64,000 nt of DNA from Hofstenia miamia (lineage: Eukaryota > Xenacoelomorpha > Acoela), in the NCBI GenBank assembly GCA_004352715.1, contig SCFE01000051.1:1304414-1368413 (forward strand), in the 5' to 3' direction. A model generated the notes under the pieces. That model was not told the origin of the DNA. It was given only the letters and a program-made list of their open reading frames with translations, and did not search any database. The translations under genes and the position numbers were made by a program. Positions 27,401-42,500 of this stretch are shown here, one piece after another (position 1 is the first letter of the stretch; each line of letters begins with the position of its first letter).

Positions 27401-28385
27401 GCATACTCTATTCAAGTCTTGCCCCAAAGAATCAACGAACTTCATCTAGGCGCATATAAAAACCAGCATGTTGAAAAATGTCTTTATGAACAGATGTATT
27501 TTTAGTAAGTAAAATTAGTATTTGTACTGAAACAGTTTGTATTTCAGTAATGATAAAGATCTTAGGACAACATAACCAAATAATTCTATAAGTATTAACT
27601 TGAATGCTATCACAATCAAATCCAACAACTATTAATTTTTCTATTTTTAAGCAGAATAGATACAATATCGAAAGAGAAACAACACTTTCATAAATAGCTA
27701 AAATTGAAAATTTTTCTAATAAACAATGAAGCCATCTTTTTATCGTCAACCTTATTAACTATGAAGATATAGATGCTGGTATAAACTTTTCCCTTGCATT
27801 CATTTTGTTTCTATTATATTTGACTTATTGATTATCTAAATATCGAAGTACAGGAAACATCAGCATCTGAATTTTTAACATTTAATAATTTAATAAATGT
27901 TGACTTATTGATATCACCTTAGCAGCGAACTTTCACAAGTTTTTTATAATTGATCTTTCAAGGCGATTCAATTTTTTGCAGCTGAGTTGGATTTAAGGTG
28001 CTTAGTTTGATAAAATCTTTCAAGTTTATGGCATTATCCAATGATTTCTACGTTCTTCATCAACAAGAAATGCATCGCATCAATGAAGTGTTTGCAATGT
28101 ACAGAATTTTTTACGAAGCAGAAATATGCGGGATTATTAATTATCAACTCTTTCCGTTTGAGGTGCTTGTTTACGATTGAAATCGTTAAAGTGGCCTCTT
28201 AAAATCACATTTCTGCAAGGTTCCAGGTCGCGATTTTAGTAGGTCATGCCTCAGTCCACTTAAATATTTAATACGAGAGATTAGGATGGAATGGCCCTCA
28301 GATCCCTACCATAACACATACTAAAGAATACTATTTTTTGCTGTCAAATACGACATAGTGCATTAAACCACAACTACTACTATAA

Positions 28386-28421
<36 letters not shown>

Positions 28422-31400
28422 AGATTTTCAACTTAGTTTGGTTATATTGACAATTATTTAACAATAGAAACCCGAAGTTGTCAAATTTGACCACTATTAA
28501 TCTTTGATCCCATATTACTTACCAACTATGTGTCATTCAGTGATGAAAAACTACGACATTGATAAAATTTTGCAAACTAAATGAATTCATCAAAAAATTA
28601 ATTTTAGTAAAGTATTTGCTTGCAACTTCTGAGGTGATCAAATCTGACCACTAATACTTCTAGCTGCTATGTTCAGCATTTGTTGTACAGAGATAAACAT
28701 GGAGGCAAAACTTTGGCTTCGAATATCTGGCATATTACGGTCAACTGCCCAGGTGTTGTCGCCGATATACTTGCATATATTCATTCTGAAAATGGATGAC
28801 TGGAAAAGGAAAGGTGATTTCTTACAAAATATTTGTGACAACACAAACAATTGTGATAGATATTTGGGAGAGGTGGAAGTCAAATTACAATTAGTATAAT
28901 AATTGGAAGAATTCACATCCTTCCTCATTATGAGTGGAAGTTTTTCTAAAAAATTGAGTGCACCGTTCTTTTGACGCAATGGGTATATGTATAGTTCGAG
29001 TCAAAAAGTGGCCACTTTTCCAAATTTGACTATAATTTGTTTTCACACTAGATGGCACTGGTACAATTAATAGCTCAAAATATTACCAAATACTCGAATA
29101 ATTTGTGCCATAACGAACCTACTTATATCCTGATTCATGAATGTTAGAACAAGAATCTCTCATATTTCAAAATCGACAAAAGAATTTTTTACCAATTATA
29201 ATATTGAAGTTATGCAGTGGACACCGAATTCTCAAGATCTAGTATCCAAAGCGAACTTGTGGCAGATTCTGAATGCTTTTGTCCAAAAAAAAATTCCACA
29301 AATCTGAAAGAATTAACGAGTTACATCCTTACATCGCAACAACAAATAACTCAAGAAGTTAGAATCCGTTTAATGGATTCAGTTTCAAGATGTTTATCTG
29401 CGTGTCACGCTTTGTATAACTTGCAAAGGTCGCTCTAGTCTGATTTTCTTTATGCAAACTAGTCAAAGAAATATGGACTTAACCTTTAGGTGTTGAGCTA
29501 AATAAAAACAAATATGTTGTAAATATGTCTTTAATTGCAAAAAAGTAGCAAATTTTAGAATGAATCTGTTTGGTATAAGTGGTTTAAAATTTGCCTTAAA
29601 TTTTTTGGAAAAAGACACAACATCACTTATGATAAACTTTTCACATCTTTCAGGCTTACTTTTTTAAGGAAAAAAAGTAGCAGTGATCGGTACAGGGCAA
29701 CAAAATGGACCAGAATTCTGTTATGAAAGCATTTCTAATTATTCAAAGATATAACACTCCTGGTTTGGATGTTGAAAAAGGAAGCAGTTTTGTGGATTGA
29801 ATGGCACAAATTTGCAGCACCAAGGCTGCTACAAAACGTTTGCAAGCTACTGTATTTGGTAACATGCGTGATATGGTATTTATTAATTTCAGTGTTCTCT
29901 ATGAAAAAACAACGCGATAAAAATTTTGAAAATAAATTTTATACTTCAGTTGGCGGAGCAACTCTGACAAATGCATGTCCAAGAAAATGCATCTCGATTC
30001 AACCCAAGAAATGAAGTTGCTATTTCTCCAAAGACTGTGCAATTTACACCAAATTTAGAGAAAGGTTGAATATGTTAAATAAACCATTACAATAATAAAA
30101 CCAGTATAACTTATGGCGTTTTCAATAAGTAAAAATGTGGAAACTGAAATTTTCAATAAGTGCGGAAAATGTTCATATGCAATAGCAATGACTGTGTGTA
30201 TGTGGAACTTAAGTAGAACACTAGTTTACTTTGTTTCCTAATACTCTCATTTCATTTTGCACAGTTTTTCTGGAGGTTGTCAATTCTGAACACTGGCATT
30301 TAAAGGATATTGAATTTTCAAGCTTTCTAGTGTTAAGAACAATGCTGAAGTTTACAATACAGCTTCAAATTTTCTCAGGATGGATGGTCCATATTGTTTT
30401 GCTTATATATGTTTAAATATTGCAAGTATGTATTAAAATATTTTAAAAACCTAATTTTTTATATTTGTGTTATAAAGCTGACAAATATATTCTAAGGCTA
30501 ATTGTGTGCAAAGAGCACACGAAAAAAATTGAAAATAAAAAATATAAATTTTGGAAAATCCCTGCTCCCATTCCAAGCTTGCACTATATTCTTGCAAAAT
30601 TTCAATGATCTTTAATGGTATATATATCAAGCTAAACATTCAAACTCATACTTAAGATCACAAATCTTTAGGGATTTCTGAGTATAACATAATGAAAGAA
30701 GGGCTGAACAAACAGTATTATTCTAACACAATTATATTAAATTATATATACAGACATTTGTCATTTGTAAATCTAGATATATTGCTAAGCTTGCGCTTAA
30801 AAGCTTAAATGGAAATCAATAGCTAAAGATTGTGATATATTGTTTAAAAACCAATCTTTCAAAAGAATGACTACGACATATAGAATATATAATACATAAC
30901 TATAATATTCATTATCATTAATACATTTAGTTCAGCCCACGATTTCAACTATCAGTGTAACACCTAATTCTGCTGATCTTCTACTGACTGCTATCTTCAA
31001 TGAGAGCATCTTCGTAAATTATACATTGAGTTCTTTCACCGAAATATTTTCAACACCGCCTACAGCAAAAGCCATCAATAGTTTGATTCCTGCAGCCGTG
31101 TACGATTTCATCGCTGCACGTGGCAATCACAGTATTTCTACTACTTTTTCTTTGTGTGCACGTAAGTATTTTAACTAATTTCTAGTCTAAAAATGTGTAG
31201 TAAAGTACGAGGTGATTGAAGGTAATGGCCGAATAGCAGACAGAAAACAAAATTACAAAATTTCCCAGAAATTCCAATAGATTTTTGAACTCTCTTCCGG
31301 TAGTTCTGGAATACATTCCATAGCCTATCCAATTTAATTTTGGAGAAGATTGGCTCAATAGGGTTTTCAGTTGACGTTTTTAAGAAGATCGTATTTTATA

Positions 31401-34400
31401 TACAGTACTGGAAAAAAGAATTCGGCCACCCATGATTTGTCATAAATATTTCTAAGAAATGGACGCCAAAAATGTCATAGGTAATTTTAAATTAGATTTG
31501 GTGTTGCAGAAAGAGGAATTCACCAATGTTTAAGCAAAATTATCACTGTTTACTTTAAATCTCAAGGAGAAATGCTACAATGCTTGTTGTTAGGTAATAA
31601 TTTCTTGGAAAAAATGTATTCGGCCACTTCAGACCAAATCAGAGAATCCGTAAATATTTTCATTGGTTGAGCTTTTTTCAATCTATTTATATTGAAAATG
31701 TCTAATAGCAGTCTTTATATGATGCCTGGTTACGTACCTTTTGCCATCATCGAGTATATTATCTCCAAAAATTTGGAGGGGATGAGTCAACGTAATGTAG
31801 CCCAACTTGTAGAGCGACCTCGAAGTACTGTCGAATATATCATCAGACGTTTCACTTCTGAAAACGTCATTGGCCTAAACCAAAGTCCGGAAGACCAAAG
31901 AAGATCTCCAAAACCTCCCAATCAGCTCTTGTGTGCCTTTCAAAACGAATTCCCAAGAAGACTTCAGAAGAAATTCACAAGGAATGAGCTGATGGTCACC
32001 TCGTGATATCAAGAACTGTGCGAAATATCCTGAAGAAGTACTCAATTGGGACTTTCTTGGCACCCAGAAAGCCATTCTTAACCTCAAAGCAAAGAATATA
32101 CCGGGTGAGGTGGGCCAATTTAATGAGAGAAGATTCATCTGAAGATTGTTCTAATGTTATATTATCAGATGAGTCAACATTTGAGCTGTACTCATCAAAG
32201 GGAATGTTGATAGAGACCAACTGGGTAGTAGTTCAGATTCTTGCCTTAATTTACTCGGGGACCAGGAAGTACGGTGGGAAGTTTGTAATCGTATGGGGTG
32301 CAATATGGAAGTGTGGCTTTCACAGATTGCTCACATCACTGTATTCTGCGAAGTTCTCAATATGCTCGGATTCTAGAAAAGGAACTCGTGCCACTCCTTA
32401 CAAGTGATTCAATACATCAGCAGGATGGTTCTTCATGTCATACCTCAAAAGAAATGAAGCACCCCACAATAATGAGATTGCTATCCTTGCTGACTGGCCT
32501 GACCTTAACATTATCAAAATATGTGGAAAGAGGTCAAATATTGGACAGCATACTCTTCACACTGAAGACGAACTGTGGACCGCAATAAAGAAAAAATTTT
32601 ATGCATTTCCCAACAGCTTTATTGAAAGATTTTTTGCTTTAATCCCTGATCTCCTTGAAGCTGTTATTCGCTCAAAGGGACATTCTACAAAATATTAGAA
32701 GAGATAATTTTGTTGCTAAGTGCTTATAATCCATCAATTATTAATCTTTTCCAGAGATAAGTCACTCTCATTTGCTGAAAATCCGAATCTATATGTCCAA
32801 GAAATATTGGTCTCTATGATAACCTGCACTGCTCCACATCATAGCCAAAGTTTCAAAGCTCTATTTTCCTTAGTTTTTAAATAATGGAGTCAGGGCGACT
32901 TATTTCAAAATAACTAGTTTGGTTAGAATAAGTAACCGTTGACCAAGGTTGAACTTTGTGGGGTTTGTCAAAATTTAACACAACTTAATTGACCTGATTT
33001 TATGAAACCTATCAAGTGTAGCCAATACCTTGAGTATATTCCTGATGTCTTACTAGTGGTTTACTATGGCTAAGGCACTTATATAAAGTTTAGTTAGTTG
33101 AAATTGATTATAGCACTTAACTTTATTCAATTCCAAAATATATTAGCTATTCCAACTCAAATTGTAGGCAATAGACACCTCAAAAAGAAGACACTACCCC
33201 TCTCACAATTATTATTAAAATTGCTTAAAATTGTTTTTAAATCCTACAAAGCCATGACAACAAATGCCTATATTATCAAAAAAAATTACCATTTTTGTTT
33301 CAATTTGCTGTGTACTATGATGGATGCTAGCAGTTTGTGGAGTCAAAGACTCGAAAATTCTTTGTGTAAATTTATCCACGGATAGAAATAGATTTGATGA
33401 GTTAATTTGGTTCTGCAGGTATTGGTTTTGATGAAGTCTTTTATCTATTATATGTCACAGAAACACAATATCGACGTAATTCATCTCATATATTAGGAAA
33501 GATGAAATCACTAGCAATAATAAGAAGTGGAGAAGTAACAGCAGAAGAATATTTCAACACAGTTGAAGATATGATTTGCAACATGATTTTCAGTTTAGAT
33601 ATGGAAATCCGGTAAGGACTTAGACGAGGCTGATTATATAAGCAAACCATGATAAGAGGAGGAGAAAATGTATGAGCAACGCAACCATAACAAAGGGTAA
33701 AGTCTGAGGGGAAAGATAAAAGGCAGATTGAGAAAAGAAGCAATGAGTATGCCACCATGCTGTTTAAATCCACGAGCTTTTCTGCAAATTATAGAGTAGG
33801 ATGGGGAAGGAAATATTGATGTAGATGGAAGAGAAGAGTCAATAACCCAAGTTTGAGATGTAAAGATAAAGAAGGGGTGATATAAAGTGAGGAAGTCACA
33901 GAAAGCAAGACGTCCGCGGATAGTTAGAAGGCTTTGAACGTTTGCTACAATAAGGGAAGAAAAGATTGTAGAAACAACATTTAAATTAGTGGAAAGAGAA
34001 TGTGGAAAAGAGAGTCATAAACCAAAAGTGAGTTGAGTAACAAGAGATTGAAGAGGAATTGTGTGATCTACAGGTTTGGATTTCTAAAAGAGCTTAGCAT
34101 TTCTAATAGAAAAATCTTTTCTAAAAGTCCATGCTGAGAGCGAAGTTTCAAAAAGTGTTGTTCATCAGCGTATTGTTCAGGAGAAATATCTGGCTTTATG
34201 AAAATGTTTGAGCTGCGTAAGGAGGATGCAGAAGCAAAAGCTTTACGAAATTCCCAAGAAGAGTTAAATTTTAGTAGGATGGGGCTTGTGAAAATAGCAT
34301 TTGTTGGAAATTTACCACGACAATAAAGAACATTAACAAAGTTAATAGAATATCCAACTTCAGTTAGTGTATCAGAGAAAGCAGATTTCTCAGCTAACAG

Positions 34401-36472
34401 TATATCTTTGCGCAGAAGGGATGAATCAGCTTCAGGTATGCCTTGAATGACGATTGTGGAGGAACAATGCTAATCTGGCATTTTGACTTGAGTGACATTG
34501 CAGGTTGTAGAGATCTTTCAATAAGAGAAGAATGCATTTCAATCCTCTTTGAAAGATCAGAAGCAGTCTCTTTGAAGAAATTAATTGTGGTAATTGTTTG
34601 ACATGAGGATTTGAGTAATTCTTCTTGAGATGGACTTTGAAGAAGGCGAAATGCAGTCAAAAGCTCTTTGGAAGAGAGCTTAGAAAGTTGACAATCTGAG
34701 AAACGTGAAATTTTCTCAGCAGAAGATAGCGAAAAACCATCGGGAACAGCCATAGAGGAGAAATTAATGAAATCCAGTTAATTTGAATATAAATAGTAAT
34801 ATATTCAATGATAATGTTGAGAAATATCTCAAAATAAATTATTCCAACAATTAACGAATTCCCACTTGAATTATCGTGAAAAAAAAAGTTTTGCAGTTGG
34901 TAGGCATGCTAGAGGTTTTCTATTTGTAACCTAGGTAACAAATAATTGTCACAATATTACCCACATAGAAAGAAAACACACTGGCAATGGGCGGTGAGGC
35001 ATGTAAAGCTCATGCTATAACTGAATATTAAAAATGAAGGAGTTTTGTGAGTTTCAACAAATCTTGTATCTCATTTTTCTTTGCATATAAGATAATTTAT
35101 AATGTTGGTCATTTTCAAGATTTTGACTTCATTATATTATCAGGATTCACTATAGTCCATGAAAATTGACAAGGGTGTTATATAAAAATACTTTTGTGCT
35201 TTTGAATTCAAGTTAATTGTACTTAACAAAAGCTATGAATGCAACAGGGTTCATTCCTTACATTGACTAGAAAAAATTGATAAATCTTGGGTTAATGACA
35301 GAGATATCAAAGCAGGCGAGTTAATTTGTTTCCATAGAACAGCAATAAAACCCGCCCGAATACACTTTCGAATGCCTTTCTTTATTATACTCGTCAAGTA
35401 TAACTGCGGCCTCATTGTAATTCTAAATTTTACATTATTTACAGCATGCCATGTAAAATAATCTTCAGTTAATATTCAGTAACTATTTTAATTTTAGCTG
35501 CTTGTTCTGTTTTAAGCATTAATGTAACGGCAGATGACGAATTTATAAATGTGGTTCCCATCGAAGATCCAAGTCCTTCATCGTGTAATGCAGTCAGTCA
35601 ACAATACGCAATTTCAGGGAACTTAACAGGCAATTTTACCACATCAAATTATACATTTCCAAGCTCAAAACCAAACGTTTTTTACAATTTAACAATAGTG
35701 AAGCAGTCCATTGAAACACCTTCTTGTAAATCGTCTGAAACCAATTTCGCAGCTTATCTTCGTAAGAATACTCTTTTAGATATTTATTATATCATTGTAA
35801 TTGAATATATATATATATATAATGTGTCTCTATGTACCTACAAAATACAAAAGCGTCCATACCGACATATCAAGGCGCTCATGGCGACATATGAAAAAAT
35901 ATGAGTGAAATTATAATGAATAAATTGTTGTATCACATTGGGGAGTTGTGAGTCGCTATATTTATTAAAATTCTAACTATGTTTGTGTAATATACTCAAC
36001 GTTTGCCAACTTCCGGCTGAGTTATCCACCACATTGCTGAGTAATTATAGAGTTATACTTAGGCTGCCAATTTTCAATAAAATTTATCTTTCTTCTAAAA
36101 CAATTTTTCAAATAGTAGTCTGTACATCCATTGCCACCACTGCGGGGTGATTATCATGTCATCGTTACATTTTTTATCAACAAAAAATCTTACTGGTACA
36201 TTGCGACATGAACACATTTTGCGAAGTGTACATAGCAACATATATAATTTTGCTAAGCGTACATAGCGACATAGTATAACTATATATATATANNNNNNNN
36301 NNNNNNNNNNNNNNNNNNNNNNNNNNNNNNNNNNNNNNNNNNNNNNNNNNNNNNNNNNNNNNNNNNNNNNNNNNNNNNNNNNNNNNNNNNNNNNNNNNNN
36401 NNNNNNNNNNNNNNNNNNNNNNNNNNNNNNNNNNNNNNNNNNNNNNNNNNNNNNNNNNNNNNNNNNNNNNNN

Positions 36473-36508
<36 letters not shown>

Positions 36509-39500
36509 CAATCATGCGAACATAGCCGCTTCCAACGTCCAAGAAAATTTCATTGACCGCAGTACACTAATATAACTTTTAACTTCAGCTATGACCTTTG
36601 TAGTAAAAACACACTTTTTGTTCTAGAATAATTATATTTTACATTTATAAAACCATAAAAAATAATGTTGGATAGAAAAGAATGATGACAGTGACGCATT
36701 GGAGACACATCGATATCTAGGAAGAAATGTGTGTGTTTTAGGACAGCTAAAAGATTGTAAAACTGTAACATAGAAACCGATTTCTCTAGAACAAAAGTGT
36801 ACTTCTACTCCAAATGTCATCACTGGAGTTAAAGGTCTCCGTTTCAAAAATTTAAAATGCAAATAAAATGCCAATGTATAGTAGGCGTGTATGAAGTCAT
36901 GTTGAAATCCATTGCATCGTTCAAAAATGAAAGATATTTAAAATCCTTAGACTAAGTTTTAGACACCTTATATTTATACATGTATATAAATTAGTTTGAG
37001 TTATCACAATGAGTTAGAAAATTTGATTTAGAAAAGGTTATAATGACCTGTTCAGAAAATACTACAGCAATTCAAGTCAATCTCGAACGATTTATAAATG
37101 GTACGTCACTAAATATTGAAAAAGATTCGGCTTCTCTTCTTACTGGATATACAGACGATGACTTCACAGATAGTTCATTAGCGGCTGGAACAGAATTTGT
37201 TTATGGTGTTGCTGCCGACGTTTCTACATACACAATCAGTTCAAACATTACATGTTGCACTGGTAAGGCTTATATACCAGGTTGTAAAATAACAATTTCA
37301 TGTTGTATGCGAAAACTCCTGATAACTTTGTATTTTAAATCCATCAAACAACAAATTTAAAAATTCAAATGAAACTTTCTCAACATATTCTGTAATGATG
37401 GCCATTTTTTCTATGATGGCATTATTTCACGCATCACTCAATTGTAGCAGAGCTGGACGTGGATCACATGATGTGACCAATGATCCACTTAACCCATAGT
37501 ATCATGCCCCATGTTACCCGCGACACATGCTTTTCAAATCCTGGCCTGACCCATCGTTTCATGAGACATCTTGCTCGTAACTACATTTTACCTTGAAATA
37601 AATGCAATAATAATTGTTAAATTTAGTCGCAGTGAATAAATTTTCGTTTTCCTACGAGAACATGGTTTCTAAGTACATAAACTGAAAAAAATATTTTAAT
37701 GAAAACTAACAAATATCAATATCGTAATGTTAGTAATGATAACCGTCGATCCATGTGACAGTGACCCACGTCCCATACGAACCATCTTACCCGTTAACCC
37801 ATGGGTCACTGACCCATGTCTACAGCTGAAGTGTAGCAAGATGACTTTGTTTGTAATAATCTACTGCTTAGATCATTTATCTTTCACCAAGAGTAAAATT
37901 TTACAATCATTACGTTGTTATACTTATTTTTTTAATTAAACTATGCAGAATTACGTATGGATGCTTTCAATATATTTCTTACTGCAAATAACTTGCTATT
38001 TACATATTCTTGGAATTTCATTCTATGTATAAGTATAAATTTCAACACACTATTTTTTCCTTTATCTGCCCTCAAATGTATACAAAATGTGTGCAAATTT
38101 CAATTTCAAAAGATGTTCCTCTTTAAGACATATATAAGTCAATTTATGACCTAGATCCGTGTTCACCTGAATCTCTATATTGGATTGTGTCTCCTAATGG
38201 TAACATTACAGTTCATTGGCAACGAGATGAAGTCAGCTGTGGTGACACTGTGTGGGCTGTTAATGTATCCAGCACGTCAACCGACGTCCCAGCTTTAATC
38301 GGAGATGAGTATGAATTTGCGCCAGCTCAGCCAAACACAAACATAGACATCCAAGTAAACGGAAAGTTTAATTGTGCTGGTTTTGTTCGAGAAACCAGTA
38401 TGCAAAATATCACAGTCTATGTCAGTAAGTAAAGTTAAATTGCAAAACTTATATTGTTTTGTATTACATTATATGAATTTACATATTTTAAAAATAGCTT
38501 CTTCTTTTCAAAGTTTGAGAACAGAACCATACATAAACGTACAATCTCTTTTCTATGAGAATTAAACAATTTGTTAAAACTTAATTGAAACCGATTGTAT
38601 TTACGAATTTTTTTGTATTTCAAATATTCCAAATCGGAAGTTATATTTTGTACTAAGAATGGAAAATATTCCACGTTTTAAGTGCATGATGCAAAGGTGC
38701 AATTTGACGATACTTTGCACATAAGGACAACTCAGGCTTTGTCTAAACAGCTTAAGCTGGACACAATTCTAATCTTATTGTATTTCAGCTTCAATTTGTA
38801 AGGGAATATAGCGAGCCAGGCCCAGTGTAAGCTCAAATACAAATCTAAAATTTTTTCAAATTTGAAAATGATAGCGTAGGTTTATATTTGGATTGGCTAC
38901 CCATACATTTCATGCACTCAATAAAAAATAATTTTACTTAAAAATTAGGAGAATGCAAGATCAAAACTGCCTTGTGTGAATTCTTTGCATGATATATATA
39001 GATAGAGTCAACACAATTCACCGACGCCTTTTAATTGATGTATGTATTAGATGAAATTTATTGTATTGATTTTGGGTTACTGTATAATTTAGATTTACCA
39101 ATAATATCCAATATCGAAACAACCAATGAATCCATTTCATATACAATTACCGTGTTTGTTGCTTCAAATGTAGATCTTACTTCGAGTAGCAGTGGGGAAA
39201 TTCCAGACGAAACAATCTCATTGACCACCTCTGTTTCTACCACTCACAACCATACATCCCTGCCTGCAGGAAAACAATTCAATTTAACATTCAATGCATC
39301 AGTCTACAGCTACCCTATTGAAAAAATTTTTTGTACGAGTAAGTAGTAACTCGTTGCTTAAACCCAAGCTTCATTCATATTGAAGGATAACACATACTAA
39401 TATTTTACATTTATTTCAACAAAATTATTTCTAAGAACATTGGCTGTACTTTTTCCAATTAATCGCATGAGATTTTCTTTGGAATGATCATTTTGATATA

Positions 39501-42500
39501 CAATGTAAAGCCCTTAAATATGCTCTGATAGGAACTCATATTTCAATATGTGAAAGCCAATCCACAACACAACACATCGCTAATTGTTTACTTGACATTG
39601 TATTCAATGTTTTTAAAATAAATAGGAATTTTTAAAATTTTGCTTATTTTTCACAGGTACATTATTAAATAAATAATGTTTGGCCTTTAATAATGAGGTC
39701 CTATGTAAAAAAAAATATGCGTTTAATGTAACGATTGAGATCTTGTAAAAAAGCAGAGTCATAAGTTGTATTAAATGATATGGTATTAAGAATTATGAAA
39801 CCACATTAATTTTTGTCAATTTCAAACTGTTAATTTAAATTATAGAAGGTCAAACGATATTCTTTCAAAAATTAAAAGCTGCTTTGGACAGCAATTCTCA
39901 ACACAGATAAAAAATCTCAAAAATGTCGCCTGAAAAAATGAAAACATTATTTTAGCATAAAATTTTTTGAATAGTTAGATTTGTGTGTAACTATCCATGT
40001 TTGACATGTTTGCGGAATTTATCGAAACTAACTAAATCTACTTATCGCTATTTCTACTGGTTTTTTGGGAATCCTCAACAATGGGAGTAGTCGGATTCCC
40101 TCCATAATTTTTAATATAAAATTCTACGAATTTCAAACTTCGCACAAACACACATCATTGAATTTTGCACAAAATGGTATCATCATTTATAATGACGTCA
40201 TTATTTTTTGATGAGGTCAGAATTGTGTAAGTCCTAATTGATTTGCCAACCGTTGGTAATGACGTTATAAATCATCACTCGAATATAATAGCTCTAACCT
40301 TAACCCAAATCATATCTCAAATGTTATGAATAGCAATATGCAAGTTATTATAAATACCAGTAATTTTCAATTTCAATTATAAAATAATTAGTTTAATATT
40401 ATTTATTAGTGGTTCAACCCCGGGTTTTCTCATGCTTACAAACCACTATAAGATTTAGCAAAATTTATTCAATCTTTTCCCTTAAGTCGTTTCACATAGT
40501 TACTTTGCTTACATAATTCAAAATGAATTTGCTTTCATAAAGTCAGCTCTTCCATGATGAAGAGTCTAGTATAATGTTCGGTTTGGGTAGTATTAGGGCT
40601 AGGGTAGAGTTTAGCTTAGGGTTAGGGTTAGGGTTAAGTTACTAAAATTTATAATGATTATGTTGAAAATTAGCATATTTTTGCAACTATTTAGGTGGGG
40701 GGGGAATAACACAAGTACCCCTAATCTTTCTAGATGCATCCAAAATCATTTGTCATGATATTCTACATAGAATTTGCAAGACAGTGGTATATAATATTAA
40801 ATATATTCGAAATTTTTTTTTCAATTTTTCCTGGTTATCAGCATTTGAGAATAACAATGTTGATCCAAATCCGCTAAAATTTTGAAAAATGTGAATACTT
40901 GGTCATATTTCATTTACAAATATAACAAAATTCTCAGAATTTCAGGTAAAAATATTAAACGATTGCAGAGTTATTAAATAAAATATGGTAGGGGTGGGCT
41001 GATTCTGTAAAATTGATAATTTTGAAAAATATTACTGCATTCGATTGAAATTTCATTGCTTGGTGGCATAAAACTCGTTATAAACCTGATTGCTTGAGCA
41101 GAATGTTCACGCATGATATGATTAAAAATATATACTTATTGTATATTGAATTTGCAATGAAGTGAATATTTTTATTTTAAGAAAGGTCAGGAACCTGTTC
41201 CCTAAACATCCTACTTTTGCTTTAGATATAACAAGAAAATATGCCTCCACTGTTATGCCTAGGAGTCGAAAAATTACAGTCAATTATAAATTATACAATT
41301 TATTGGATTTTTGAAACTTTTATGCATTACGCTTAGCTCCTCCAAATCCTGAATCGTTGTCTGTGCAACAATCAGGAGCATTTGAAGTTACAGCGACTTG
41401 GCAAACAGGGTCCAGTGCTCAGGATGGACTAACGTGGGAAATTATCAGTAGTACGCTTACTCCTTCAGTTACAGGGGCTGACTGGACGACATTGTCCTAC
41501 GTTGCAAACGTAACTTCCGGTCAGGAAATGGCTATCGCTGTTTATGCAAAGCAGTCATGTAGTGGAAATGAAGTTAATGGTTCAATTTCAAGATTTGCAT
41601 TCTTTTATGGTAAGTATATTGTTAGAGTTTCACTCTATACATTAGGAGATAGCTGTTCAAAATCATTTCTTTAAATTCAAATCTCTACAAACATCTCTCC
41701 TTTTCCTTAATGACTATATTAAATTAAATGAGCGATCGCAAAAATTTTTTAGTTTAGATAAAAATTATAATGGCTTCCATCACATATCAATTAAATTGTG
41801 GAATAATTTAGATTATGAAACGCGAATAGAAAAAAACTGTAAAAAGTTTAGAAAAAAATTGAAACAATTTCTTCTAATAAAACATTATACATTAGGGGAC
41901 GGTAATACACTTCATGCATTTGAAACATACATTCAACATTGAGCACCTACACAAACATCCACTCAAACATTGGCTATATTATTATATATTGTACATATTA
42001 ATTTGTAGTAATTTGTTCATGTTTATTTTCTTTTGTCATGTGTTAGTTTGTAGATATTGTATACATATAATGCGCAATAAATTTGCTCTGACTCTTATTT
42101 TTAGATGTCCCTTCATTGACTGTTACTTCTCCATCTTGTAATAACATCTCGATCAGCATCTCTGACATGTATTCCTCTCACACGATTTCGATATACACTG
42201 ATGATGAGGTTTGGACCACTGGTCATAACTATTCACAACCATTTAGCAAAGGCGGACTTCTTGGAGCGACAGTGTATTTAATTTATGTCAACTCATCTGG
42301 TATTGGTGCAGTCGTAAATGAAACTATCTGCACAGGTATTTGCTTTTCTATGAAAAATATTGAAAGTTCCACTGGGAAATCCCACAATATAGACAACTAT
42401 TTTTATTCGAGAAATAATCTTAGTGTTTATGTGATGCTCATGAACAATCTCAAATAACATTATAATTGTGCACTATTTTGAAATTCTTTTTGGCATTGCC

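Larger units (their letters stand above)
17349..30930. other. Intron 7, a 13.6-kb transposon-filled intron
   Basis: Contains, in order, the TIR element at 17420-19551, a gap, the hAT relic at 19916-21408, a duplicated assembly join at 21444-21625, the nested non-LTR/hAT-like complex at about 22035-25960, and about 5 kb (26000-30930) with no recognised feature. No domain exon was found inside, and none is required, because exon 7 is class A and exon 8 class B. Confidence 0.7.
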
